From Methylomarinum sp964474415 (lineage in GTDB: Bacteria > Pseudomonadota > Gammaproteobacteria > Methylococcales > Methylomonadaceae), in the NCBI GenBank assembly GCA_964474415.1, contig CAYYSO010000004.1, positions 1-53,674 of the forward strand: a DNA stretch of 53,674 bases, read 5' to 3'. The notes under the pieces were generated by a model. That model was given only the letters and a program-made list of their open reading frames with translations, did not search any database and was not told the origin of the DNA. Shown piece after piece: positions 16,628 to 24,753 of the stretch. A program made the translations under genes and the position numbers. The stretch's first letter is position 1. Every line of letters starts with the position of its first letter.

Positions 16628-18338
16628 TTAGATCGTGTTCGGCCTGTTGTAATTGTTGCGGGGAAATATTAAATCGCTTATGCGCCGGTAATTGTTGAGG
16701 TATGAGATATAAGGCATACTTGAGATTATCTTCAAATAACAAAGTTTTAACGGTATTCAGTTGATGCTGTTTTAATTCTGCCTCCTGCCGGTTCATATAA
16801 CTACCCACAGCGCTTTCTGCCAGCAAGGATGTAATAGACAGCATGGCCGGAGTAACCACCAGATCATGCAGACCAATTCCACCGGCATGGATGGCCAAAG
16901 CCATGGCTGTAGCATCTGTTGTTGCACGAGTCGCTCGCAGTGTATTCAGAATAACCGGTTGTTCCTGTAATTTGTGATAAAGCCGTTGAGCAGTTGCTTC
17001 CACATCCTGCTGAAAATTAGCATGATAATTCGCCACTTCCCTCTGATAACGTTGCAATATCTTGTTTTTTTGCTGCCGAAGTACACTTCCTGCATCTTTC
17101 CACCATTCTGCGTTAACGGCGTCAATATCAGTTCTTTCCAATAATTGGTCTGCCAGTTGAATGATGACATGATTCCCTATTTGATTCAGTAAACCAACCT
17201 CTTGAGGGACACCTTCCAGAGAAGTTCTTCTACCCAGTCCAAACAGCTTTCTAACCGGCCAGGTCATCACTCGTCGGGTTTTCCCCAGAACTTTGCCAAT
17301 ACCGGGAATTTCCAGCAAATTAAGAAGTTCAATTAAGGCCTGCTGGAAGGTTTGATAATGATGGGGATGATCCAGATAATCTCGTTGATAATCCTTGAGC
17401 GCCCTTTTCAGGCTCAGGTCAACCAGTGTTTGCCAGTTTTCTGCCGCCTCCTGCTCGGCATAAACCGGCTCCAGCCAAGTTCGCCAATATTTTTTAAGTA
17501 ACTGTTGTTGATACAAACTGTGTTTATTGCCTGAAACTTTTTTTTGCAGGGATAGCAAAATATTTTGCGCAGATTCCGGCCAGACAGGCATAGCGCTTTG
17601 CTTTTGAAAAAACAAGGGCACCACTTCCGGAAAAGCATCCTGACGAACCTGTAACCATTTTTCCTTTAATGATGGAATGATAAAATGTTCACTGCCTTCG
17701 GTGAGTTTGTTGATACAAATCAGCGTGGGTTGAGTGAACATCTCAATTGTCGCCATCATTTCCCATACCGACTGATCGGCATATTTTTCTTTGCTGACCA
17801 CCAAAACAACAATATCAGCCAGGGCGATAGTTCTAATAACGCCTTCTTTATAATCAGCTGCATCAATGGAATCGAAATCGGGTGTATCCCAGAGTACACA
17901 AGACGGTAACAAGGTGGCTAATCCCTGTTTTTCCGCCAGCGAATAGCAATCATGTCGCCTTGTACTGAGTTGATGTTCGGCCAATTGTTGAAATCGCCCG
18001 AAGTAATTTTGCAATCCGCTACAATCGCTGATCCTGATATTATTGCAAAAACCATGAGGATGGACAGTATACCCCGCCAGTGGACTGACACCGGCCAGAT
18101 TGCTGCCCAGCAATAGATTAACCACGGAGCTTTTGCCGGCCTGAGTAGGTCCAATGACGGCAATTTGTAATGGAAATTGTTGTTCAGCGGCTAATAATTG
18201 TCCTTTCCTGATAAATGCTTCGGCATAAATCAACTGCTCGATACGTTGCTGATACTCGGCGAGTAAAGTATTTCTTTTATCGAACTGGGACAAAACAGTT
18301 TGATAACGCTGTTTTAATATTTGGATAAATTCCAACAT
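16596..18338 (-). CDS. Dynamin-like GTPase, first of a tandem pair
   Basis: This is a 580-residue P-loop GTPase. An N-terminal helix precedes G1 GPTQAGKSS (63-71). G3 is DTPDFDS (151-157) and G4 reads NKLTEG (210-215), where the usual aspartate of NKxD is replaced by threonine, so base specificity may be relaxed. The C-terminal half is helical with a weakly hydrophobic stretch (ATAMALAIHAGGIGLHDLVV near 470-490) that could touch membrane. It overlaps the downstream GTPase gene and shares its domain layout, so the two probably act as a heteromeric pair, as bacterial dynamin-like proteins often do. No known pathway gene is nearby. Confidence 0.75.
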   Translation of the reverse strand: MLEFIQILKQRYQTVLSQFDKRNTLLAEYQQRIEQLIYAEAFIRKGQLLAAEQQFPLQIAVIGPTQAGKSSVVNLLLGSNLAGVSPLAGYTVHPHGFCNNIRISDCSGLQNYFGRFQQLAEHQLSTRRHDCYSLAEKQGLATLLPSCVLWDTPDFDSIDAADYKEGVIRTIALADIVVLVVSKEKYADQSVWEMMATIEMFTQPTLICINKLTEGSEHFIIPSLKEKWLQVRQDAFPEVVPLFFQKQSAMPVWPESAQNILLSLQKKVSGNKHSLYQQQLLKKYWRTWLEPVYAEQEAAENWQTLVDLSLKRALKDYQRDYLDHPHHYQTFQQALIELLNLLEIPGIGKVLGKTRRVMTWPVRKLFGLGRRTSLEGVPQEVGLLNQIGNHVIIQLADQLLERTDIDAVNAEWWKDAGSVLRQQKNKILQRYQREVANYHANFQQDVEATAQRLYHKLQEQPVILNTLRATRATTDATAMALAIHAGGIGLHDLVVTPAMLSITSLLAESAVGSYMNRQEAELKQHQLNTVKTLLFEDNLKYALYLIPQQLPAHKRFNISPQQLQQAEHDLNEKKHGLRIL

Positions 18339-18424
18339 AAATTATAAGCTTGGGTTTATAATGACCGACTATTTTACTTTGTATAAGGCGGTTTTCGGTA
18401 ATTCTTTAACAGAAATCGCCTAAT

Positions 18425-18455
18425 AACCTGTTAATTATAATTACAAATACAGGTT
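18425..18455. promoter_or_regulatory. Dyad upstream of lipoprotein gene
   Basis: AACCTGT (18425-18431) and ACAGGTT (18449-18455) are inverted repeats around an AT-rich centre, 30 bp before the lipoprotein ATG. This could be an operator in the promoter region. No regulator can be assigned. Confidence 0.3.
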
Positions 18456-18484
18456 TGTTTATTTATATCATTGAGGTTTGTGTT

Positions 18485-18904
18485 ATGAGAGTCTTGTCGT
18501 CTGTTTTTATTTTTATCATTTGTGCCTCATTAATTGGCTGTACCAAAGGCAATCAAATCAATGGTCGCAGCTTACGGACCGCCAATAGATCGGTGAGCTA
18601 TATTAAAGACCGTCTGCCGGTGGAACAACGGGTTGAATTTGAAGTCTCTTTCTGGTCTTTGCGTGATGAAATCAGGAACAATGCTGATTTTCTGGATACA
18701 ATTGATGGCAAAACACCGGAAGAGCTAATCGTATTAGGCAAAGAATTGTTTCAAAAACGTAAAAATGCCGGCTTTAAGGATTATGAACAATTCGATAGTT
18801 GGGAACAAATGATTGCGAAATATACTCAGGAACGCCTAGATCAGAACAGAAAAAAAAGACCGGATCCTCGCGACAAAAACAATAATGTTTTGTATAAACT
18901 TTAG
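18485..18904 (+). CDS. Small lipoprotein of unknown function
   Basis: This 139-residue protein has a classic lipoprotein signal: MRVLSSVFIFIICASLIGC, with the lipobox LIGC and the acylated cysteine at residue 19. The mature part is charged and helical and ends with a lysine/arginine-rich tail (RKKRPDPRDKNNN). I chose the ATG at 18485, because GAGG lies eight bases upstream and the signal peptide begins there. A longer frame from 18455 would put ten residues before the signal. It may belong to the DUF6694 lipoproteins, but I am not sure. It stands alone, converging with the DUF2959 gene. Confidence 0.72.
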   Translation: MRVLSSVFIFIICASLIGCTKGNQINGRSLRTANRSVSYIKDRLPVEQRVEFEVSFWSLRDEIRNNADFLDTIDGKTPEELIVLGKELFQKRKNAGFKDYEQFDSWEQMIAKYTQERLDQNRKKRPDPRDKNNNVLYKL

Positions 18905-18911
18905 GCAATAA

Positions 18912-18950
18912 AGTCCGGGCAGGGTGGGCAATATTCACCCTGCCCGGACT
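18912..18950. terminator. Shared hairpin between convergent genes
   Basis: AGTCCGGGCAGGGTG and its exact reverse complement (15 bp each) flank a 9-base loop. The right arm and one loop base form the last codons and stop of the minus-strand DUF2959 gene (ending VRAG-stop). There is no long T run, but the GC-rich stem should end transcription from both sides or protect both transcript ends. Confidence 0.7.
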
Positions 18951-19591
18951 GGCAAAGCCTTCTGCTCGACTAAAACTGAAACAAACTGACTTGCCTCGGT
19001 AATCGTTTTTTCCATGATCTCAATAAGTTTTGAAATATCGATGCTGATATCAACAAACTCATGTTGCAAGGCTGCAATAGCCTGGGCATTAAGATTATGC
19101 TTAAGAAATAAAACCTGATCCTGAAATGCGTCAAGCACCGGATGTATTCTGGCTTCTGCTTTTTTTAAAGCTTTTATCAAGCGAGCATACTGACGCCGGG
19201 ATTTATCAAGCTGTTGCCGACTACGGGAGCGCAATGAGCGATTACTGTACAACTGAAGCTCAGCTTCCCATTCACTAAACAATGCCTCACTGACTTCTTC
19301 GATCGCTCTGATTCTATAAGCTACCTCATCGGTTTTAATGCGACAACAATCGTATTGTTTTTTTAGCTGTTGATAACGATAGTCCAGTGATAATTCCGGC
19401 ACCCCCAATATTGTTTTAAATTTATCCAAAGCATCTTCAAACTGATCCCGGGTATCTTGCAGACTTTCGCAGGCTTCATCGACATGGACAACGACAATAT
19501 CGCGCTTATGATGACCCAACAATGATTCTCTGCTTGTGTAATAAACACTACGCATCATTTTATGCAAAATAGCTTTGATAGTTGAGTACAT
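18935..19591 (-). CDS. DUF2959 family coiled-coil protein
   Basis: This 218-residue helical protein matches the DUF2959 family. Matching features are HKRDIVVVHVDEACESLQDTR near residues 28-48, an EALFSEWEAELQLYSNRSLR segment near 102-121, and the conserved RIHPVLDAFQDQVLFLKHNLNAQAIAAL near 147-174. The family has no known function. The start is 8 bp after the stop of the MfnE-like kinase, so it is probably co-transcribed as the last gene of the pabB operon. No ribosome site is obvious, so translational coupling is likely. Its final codons form one arm of a perfect hairpin. Confidence 0.85.
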   Translation of the reverse strand: MYSTIKAILHKMMRSVYYTSRESLLGHHKRDIVVVHVDEACESLQDTRDQFEDALDKFKTILGVPELSLDYRYQQLKKQYDCCRIKTDEVAYRIRAIEEVSEALFSEWEAELQLYSNRSLRSRSRQQLDKSRRQYARLIKALKKAEARIHPVLDAFQDQVLFLKHNLNAQAIAALQHEFVDISIDISKLIEIMEKTITEASQFVSVLVEQKALPVRAG

Positions 19592-19599
19592 GTTAAAAC

Positions 19600-20148
19600 T
19601 TAAAATTGGTTGTAATTCTGTATATTGATCTTAAAATCGGGAAATTCAGTAAAAGCGTGAAACTTGGCATCGATAATGCCTTGATCCTGAAGATCTTGTA
19701 TTGTTGCATCGGCCGCGACCGTTGCTGATTTTACCAGAATCAGCTCAGTTGCATTGACTTGTTTCGCCATCCAGGCTGACAGACTGTCCGAGGTAATATC
19801 CCAACTGGGTTGAATACCGGCAGCATCCAGTTCTGACAACAACGGCGACCATATCGATACCGGTTGTATTGATTTTTTGATGTCTTTAACTGCAGAGAAA
19901 AGCTGCCATTGCGGTTGCAAAGCCTTAAACAGCAGAGCCATTTGCTGCATTGCCAATATCGCCATATGGTGGGCAGTCAAATCATCAAATAACCATTGTT
20001 GCTGTGCAGATCTAACCTGGTCGGCAAATGCGCCGCCACCGGGTACAATGATAACCTGATTGTTGCTGTAATACTGATTGACCCTGTTGAAACAACTTGT
20101 GAGTCCTGTCGAGGCTGTCAAACTACCACCCAGTTTTATAACAATCAT
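19600..20148 (-). CDS. MfnE-like amino acid kinase superfamily protein
   Basis: This 182-residue protein has the amino acid kinase fold: MIVIKLGGSLTAS at the N terminus, the glycine loop VIIVPGGGAFAD near residues 33-44 and a final LILVKSATVAA region. It resembles the archaeal aspartokinase-related kinase MfnE, which phosphorylates the furan precursor (aminomethylfuran phosphate to the diphosphate) in methanofuran synthesis. In methylotrophs such genes cluster with H4MPT genes and probably serve methylofuran synthesis. It lies 9 bp after pabB. Family assignment is good. The exact substrate is inferred. Confidence 0.72.
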   Translation of the reverse strand: MIVIKLGGSLTASTGLTSCFNRVNQYYSNNQVIIVPGGGAFADQVRSAQQQWLFDDLTAHHMAILAMQQMALLFKALQPQWQLFSAVKDIKKSIQPVSIWSPLLSELDAAGIQPSWDITSDSLSAWMAKQVNATELILVKSATVAADATIQDLQDQGIIDAKFHAFTEFPDFKINIQNYNQF

Positions 20149-20157
20149 TTCTAAGAA

Positions 20158-21537
20158 TCAACGCTTAAAATGTTCAAGCAATTTTAATAATACTGCCGCC
20201 TTGTCAAAGCTTTCCTGATATTCCTCTTCCAGTACTGAATCATTAACAATACCACCGCCAGCCCAGAACCTTATGGTGTTATCAGAATGTACCAAAGTGC
20301 GAATAGCAATATTGGTATCCATGTTGCCGTTAAAGCCGATATAGCCAATGGAACCACAGTAAACGCCACGCCGGTGAGGCTCCAGTTCTTCAATAATTTC
20401 CATCGAGCGTATTTTCGGAGCGCCGGTAATCGACCCCCCGGGAAAACAGCTGCGTAATAAATCCAGCGCATGCTGACCTTCCGACAGCATTCCTTTTACA
20501 GTACTGACCAAATGGTGCACTGTTGCATAACTTTCCACAGCAAACAGTTCTGGGACTTTAACTGAACCTTCCCGACAATTCTTGCTAATGTCGTTCCTCA
20601 GTAAATCGACAATCATAACATTCTCAGCTTGATCTTTTGTGCTTTCTGATAAAGCATTAATCTGCAGTTGGTCATGGTTAGGCAATAGTTTTCTGGGACG
20701 CGTACCTTTAATCGGTTTAGTTTCAACTTCGCCGTTGGTCACTTTCAAAAAGCGTTCGGGAGATGAACTCAGTATCTGCACATCCGCCATATTCATATAA
20801 CAACTGAATGGCGCCGCATTGATTTTGCGTAAATGCTGATAGGCAACCCAGGGGTTACCGCTGCATGGACTGACGAAACGCTGCGCCAAATTGACTTGAT
20901 AACTGTCACCTTCCCTTAAATAATGCTTGATTCTGGCAAAAGCCTTGGCATAAGTATTTTTATCCATATTTGATACCGGCTCTGCCAGCACATTGAAGCT
21001 GGTGTCCTCGTTTGACACTACAGGGAGCAGGCTGAACTGGTCAATCAAAGTTTCCCAGTCACCCTCAGCTGTTTCATGTCCTATCAGATAACTTTCCTGT
21101 TTATAGTGATCAACAATGACAGCCCACTGGTAAATACCTACCGCCATATCAGCAATGTGTTCACCATCTTCAGCTATAACAGGCAAATTTTCCAGTCTAC
21201 GCGCCAGATCATAGGAAAAATAACCGATAGCACCGCCATTGAAGGGAAGATCATTGGTAGCCGTTACAACCTTACCGCCTAAATGCTGCTTAATCAGTAA
21301 AAAAGGGTCTTCTGTCGATATTCGGTGAACACCTCTGTTTACAATTTCCGTTTCAGGGCCTTTGGTCACCAGTGTGCATACAGGATCGGCCGCAAGAATA
21401 TCGAAACGTCCCTGTTGACTATGAGGATAGCCGCTATCCAGAAATACCGCCCAGGGTTTGGATGCAATGGCGGCAAATAATTGCGCGCTGTCAGGAAAAT
21501 AAGGTAAAGGGTGTTTAAGTAAAGTCGGTGTAAGCAT
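20158..21537 (-). CDS. pabB: Aminodeoxychorismate synthase component I
   Basis: PabB turns chorismate and ammonia into 4-amino-4-deoxychorismate, the precursor of p-aminobenzoate. The 459 residues show the chorismate-binding motifs PIKGTRPRKL near 258-267 and GGSITGAPKIRSMEIIEELE near 354-373, followed by YCGSIGYIGFNGNMDTNIAIRT. The KGTRPR lysine separates PabB/TrpE-type enzymes from isochorismate synthases. It is set in the H4MPT/methylofuran gene group, which fits p-aminobenzoate being a substrate of beta-RFAP synthase at 29.6 kb as well as a folate precursor. PabC is encoded at 51.2 kb. No amidotransferase partner (PabA) is in the window. Confidence 0.93.
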   Translation of the reverse strand: MLTPTLLKHPLPYFPDSAQLFAAIASKPWAVFLDSGYPHSQQGRFDILAADPVCTLVTKGPETEIVNRGVHRISTEDPFLLIKQHLGGKVVTATNDLPFNGGAIGYFSYDLARRLENLPVIAEDGEHIADMAVGIYQWAVIVDHYKQESYLIGHETAEGDWETLIDQFSLLPVVSNEDTSFNVLAEPVSNMDKNTYAKAFARIKHYLREGDSYQVNLAQRFVSPCSGNPWVAYQHLRKINAAPFSCYMNMADVQILSSSPERFLKVTNGEVETKPIKGTRPRKLLPNHDQLQINALSESTKDQAENVMIVDLLRNDISKNCREGSVKVPELFAVESYATVHHLVSTVKGMLSEGQHALDLLRSCFPGGSITGAPKIRSMEIIEELEPHRRGVYCGSIGYIGFNGNMDTNIAIRTLVHSDNTIRFWAGGGIVNDSVLEEEYQESFDKAAVLLKLLEHFKR

Positions 21538-21724
21538 TGAAAAATTTTATATCAGGCCGGTGGATATTTGAAAAACTGTAATAACGTAAGCGTTCCCCCC
21601 ATAAGTTTCACATAAAATATATCTCGCGTAGGCCAGATAGATCGTAGTGAAGCAAGGAGGGCCTGAATAATTACGCAGTAACCGGATTTAAAAGATGAGC
21701 AGAATAACAAGCAGGTTTTGGATG

Positions 21725-22777
21725 CTATAGCCCCCTCCGACTTAAGGCAAGACCTGCAACAGCTACAGCCGGCGCACAATCAGCACTGTCAATATCGGTT
21801 TGGGATTCAGCTTGTGGAATGAGTTCGTTAAAATCCAAATACTGAAAACCTGTTTCCAGCGCAATATCTTTTACCAGAAAACGACCAATACCGGCGCCAA
21901 TCAAACAAGGTGGATCAGATACATTTATTCTGGCCAGCTGTATTTTACAAGCCTTGATAATTTTCTGTTTTTGCAGACTTTTGAGTTGACGGGCAAATTC
22001 CTGCCATAAAAACAAATCATCATTAGAGAACTCGTATCCTGTCATCCGGGATAATCTTTTGGCACTCGCCTCAGGCGTTTTTTCTGCGCCATCCGCAGTA
22101 TCACTCAAATCGTGCGCTTCATTAAGATCACCGGTTAGTCGGTACACATCTGCCATAGTGGCAAAATATTCTGCCATTAATCCCATTTTTTTTCCATTAA
22201 ACCGCGCTTCCTGAGCTATCGCCATAACCGCTGTTCTGACTATGCCGGTATATACCAATTCAGAAGAAACCAGTCGCTGATAGTCAGTATACCCTTGAGC
22301 GTGGACAACGCTATCGGTTATCAGCAAAATATCCGTAGTGGTACTGCCTATATCAATAAAAAGCCCTGTTTCGACTTGATCCGCTGCATATGAGGCGCTA
22401 GCCAGCCAATTAACAGAAGCAATATCCAGACAATCCCGGTCACTTATATCATTCGCTTTTAAAAAGCCTTGTTTGCCGGCATAAATCACAATTTTACAGC
22501 TGTTGATATAAACCCGCATGGCATGAATGATTTCTTTGACACCCTGTTCCCGGCTATCAAATAAATCCACCAATTCACCGGTCATGGTAATTGCATGCCC
22601 GTAATCGTTTACTGAAAATTCGTTTAAAACAGAAACAACCGCTTGTTTTAAATATTGCAGACCTTTCCATAAGGGACAAGGCTGCAAGCTGACCTTTATC
22701 ACCTTGCCTTGATGGTCGAGTAACGCGGCTTTGACATGTGCTCCTCCGATATCCCAGCCAATAATGTCTGTTTGCAT
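21725..22777 (-). CDS. MfnF-like ASKHA-fold enzyme of H4MPT/methylofuran clusters
   Basis: This 350-residue protein has the hydantoinase/ASKHA fold: GWDIGGAHVKAALLD at residues 7-21, GLFIDIGSTTTDILLI near 138-153 and GAGIGRFLVKDIAL near 293-306. It belongs to the group found in H4MPT-linked C1 clusters, whose archaeal member MfnF joins the furan diphosphate to gamma-glutamyl-tyramine in methanofuran synthesis. In this organism the matching product would be a methylofuran precursor. The start shares one base with the mfnD-like stop (TAATG), indicating coupling. It is followed by 187 bp before pabB, where I see nothing clear. Confidence 0.82.
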   Translation of the reverse strand: MQTDIIGWDIGGAHVKAALLDHQGKVIKVSLQPCPLWKGLQYLKQAVVSVLNEFSVNDYGHAITMTGELVDLFDSREQGVKEIIHAMRVYINSCKIVIYAGKQGFLKANDISDRDCLDIASVNWLASASYAADQVETGLFIDIGSTTTDILLITDSVVHAQGYTDYQRLVSSELVYTGIVRTAVMAIAQEARFNGKKMGLMAEYFATMADVYRLTGDLNEAHDLSDTADGAEKTPEASAKRLSRMTGYEFSNDDLFLWQEFARQLKSLQKQKIIKACKIQLARINVSDPPCLIGAGIGRFLVKDIALETGFQYLDFNELIPQAESQTDIDSADCAPAVAVAGLALSRRGL

Positions 22778-23790
22778 TACCGAATTCCTGTTGAAATTGT
22801 CACGTTCACTTGTCTATTGTCTTTTCTTGTCATTATCGGATCTGAGACCAAAAGCTGTATCACTTGTTCTGCAACATTAATACCTGTTGCCAAGTGAATA
22901 CCGGTATATGATGTGGTCAACCGTGGATTAATTTCAAGAATCGCAGGCCCTGTCATACCGGAGTTAATTATATCAATACCGATATACCCCCATAAACCGG
23001 GAATTGCCTGAGCTATTTTTTCTAGCAGTTTTTGATAGTGTTCATGCGAATAATGGAGAACATTGACCGTGCATGCCTGTAAGTGAAATTGCCCCCCTGT
23101 GATTGAAACCTGTTGTTCATTGCAACTCAGCAACCACGCTTTGCCTTCCCTGAAAAGACAGGAGAGACTCAGCGACTGTCCTTTTATAAAAGGCTGCATC
23201 ACAAATTGTTCAGGATTATCAATACCGGCAATAACCCGCTGATAATCATCCTGACAGGAAATAATGAAGCTTTGCTCACAGCCAACACCGTCAACCGGTT
23301 TAATCACTGATTTAACATTGGGGTAGGCAACTGCATCGGATAATAACCGGGTATCACAAACGTTAATATGATGTTCTTGCAAACGCTTAATCGTCGCCAG
23401 CTTATTACTGCATAATTTTACTGCTTCCGGTGTTGATAATATCGCGGTTTTATGAAGAGTTTCTGCTAATCTGGCAATATCCAGCAGAATGGAATCCATT
23501 TCCGGCGCTATCGGCCAAATAGCATCACATTCCATCATTGTTTCCTGCAGGATCTGATTAAAACTCTGATTTTTCTGTACCACAATGCCTTCGGCTTGCG
23601 GCGGCAAATCCATTTGTTTGCAGCGCCAGTCCAGCATAACCACCAGTTGAATATGCGGTAAACACTTTAGTTCCGACACTAAAGCCTGTAACATCATAGC
23701 GCCTTCATTTGCCAACGAATCAGGCCATTGTTCAGTGACAAATCCACCGCCAGTAATGAATTCAAAAATTAAAATTCTCAATCTATGCAA
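22777..23790 (-). CDS. MfnD-like ATP-grasp ligase
   Basis: This 337-residue ATP-grasp protein has the short N-terminal signature LRILIFEFITGGGFVTEQWP. This is typical of the family that includes archaeal MfnD, which ligates tyramine to the gamma-carboxyl of glutamate in methanofuran synthesis. ATP-grasp elements are SVIKPVDGVGCEQSFII near residues 160-176 and GPAILEINPRLTTSYTG near 281-297, the latter with the metal-binding E-x-N. The start is not ATG: TTG at 23790 has GGA five bases upstream, and a second TTG at 23781 also fits. The first overlaps the start of the divergent HisA-like gene. Substrate is inferred from family and context. Confidence 0.8.
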   Translation of the reverse strand: MHRLRILIFEFITGGGFVTEQWPDSLANEGAMMLQALVSELKCLPHIQLVVMLDWRCKQMDLPPQAEGIVVQKNQSFNQILQETMMECDAIWPIAPEMDSILLDIARLAETLHKTAILSTPEAVKLCSNKLATIKRLQEHHINVCDTRLLSDAVAYPNVKSVIKPVDGVGCEQSFIISCQDDYQRVIAGIDNPEQFVMQPFIKGQSLSLSCLFREGKAWLLSCNEQQVSITGGQFHLQACTVNVLHYSHEHYQKLLEKIAQAIPGLWGYIGIDIINSGMTGPAILEINPRLTTSYTGIHLATGINVAEQVIQLLVSDPIMTRKDNRQVNVTISTGIR

Positions 23791-24468
23791 ATAATTCCGG
23801 TTATTGATTTAAAAGGAGGACGCGTTGTTTATGCTCAACACGGAAACCGCGCGAACTATCAGCCGATCAACAGTTATTTATGTCAATCAAGCTCCATTGT
23901 CGATGTACTGGATGCTTTTTTAAGCCTTTATGATTTCAAAACGTTTTATATCGCTGATCTGGATGCTATTTGCCAGACAGGGAATCATCAGAAAATAATT
24001 GCTGACATCGTCAAAACATACCCGAATATCGAATTTTGGATTGATAATGGGATGAAATTCTCTAAACTCGAATATCCTGTCTTTAAAAATTATCAACCTG
24101 TGATCGGTAGTGAATCACAGCAGTCAACCACTAAAATACCCAAAAGCAAATTTATTCTTTCTCTGGATTTCAAACACAGCAAGCAATTAGGCCCTGCTGA
24201 ATTGTTTGAAAATAACAATTATTGGCCTGAAAACATCATCATCATGACACTAGCGCGAGTAGGCAGTCAAACGGGTCCGGATTTTACAAGGCTTAAGCAA
24301 TATTGTCGGCAATACCCAAAAAATAATTTCATTGCTGCCGGGGGTATTCGTCATGTCGATGATCTGAACAAATTAAATAAAATAGGCGTTAAACAGGCTT
24401 TACTGGCCAGTGCCCTGCATTCTGGCACAATTACTGCCGAAAATCTTAAAATCTTGCATAACCCGTAG
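23785..24468 (+). CDS. HisA/HisF-like TIM-barrel protein of the H4MPT cluster
   Basis: This 227-residue protein is a HisA-type (beta-alpha)8 barrel. The start MQIIPVIDLKGGRVVYAQHG carries the N-terminal catalytic-type aspartate, FILSLDFKH near residue 130 has the second one, and NFIAAGGIRHVDD near 187-199 forms the phosphate-binding loop. It is shorter and more divergent than true HisA and lies among cofactor genes instead of his genes, so it probably acts on another sugar-phosphate compound. It is divergent from the mfnD-like gene with the two start regions overlapping, and no ribosome site precedes its ATG. It stops 285 bp before fae and converges with it. Its reaction is unknown. Confidence 0.75.
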   Translation: MQIIPVIDLKGGRVVYAQHGNRANYQPINSYLCQSSSIVDVLDAFLSLYDFKTFYIADLDAICQTGNHQKIIADIVKTYPNIEFWIDNGMKFSKLEYPVFKNYQPVIGSESQQSTTKIPKSKFILSLDFKHSKQLGPAELFENNNYWPENIIIMTLARVGSQTGPDFTRLKQYCRQYPKNNFIAAGGIRHVDDLNKLNKIGVKQALLASALHSGTITAENLKILHNP

Positions 24469-24753
24469 GATGCACTGAGGAAAGAAGCACATCTTTCGCA
24501 GTTGACGAGCCTTGTGCTTTAACCTATTCCAATCGGCATTCATGCCTCAAACACCCTTTATTGTCAGAGAGACACCCCGAGGTGCAAGAGCAATATATCT
24601 GTCCATGCAACCACTGAAGACAAGCAAAAATCCAGCATAATCTAGTAAATTCTTTTCCGGTAATTGCCTAAATTCTGAATGCCTACAAACCTATAGACAA
24701 AAAAATACCCCGGTAAACCGAGGTATTTTGTATTCTCTATAAAATAAGAAAAC
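24469..24753. other. Convergent intergenic region
   Basis: These 285 bp separate the ends of the HisA-like and fae genes. Just after the HisA-like stop there is a short GATGCACT...AGCACATC hairpin-like repeat (about 24471-24495). The fae terminator is at the other end. The middle shows nothing that I can support. Confidence 0.5.
24702..24729 (-). terminator. Rho-independent terminator of fae
   Basis: On the minus strand, AAAATACC, one mismatch and CGG pair with CCG and GGTATTTT around a TTTA loop, followed by a run of T. It sits 25 bp after the fae stop. The symmetrical A/T tails could also stop transcription arriving from the HisA-like side. Confidence 0.85.

Noticed and set aside
21538..21724. 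A small gene between the mfnF-like gene and pabB
   Set aside because: Short open frames here have no ribosome site or recognisable protein features.
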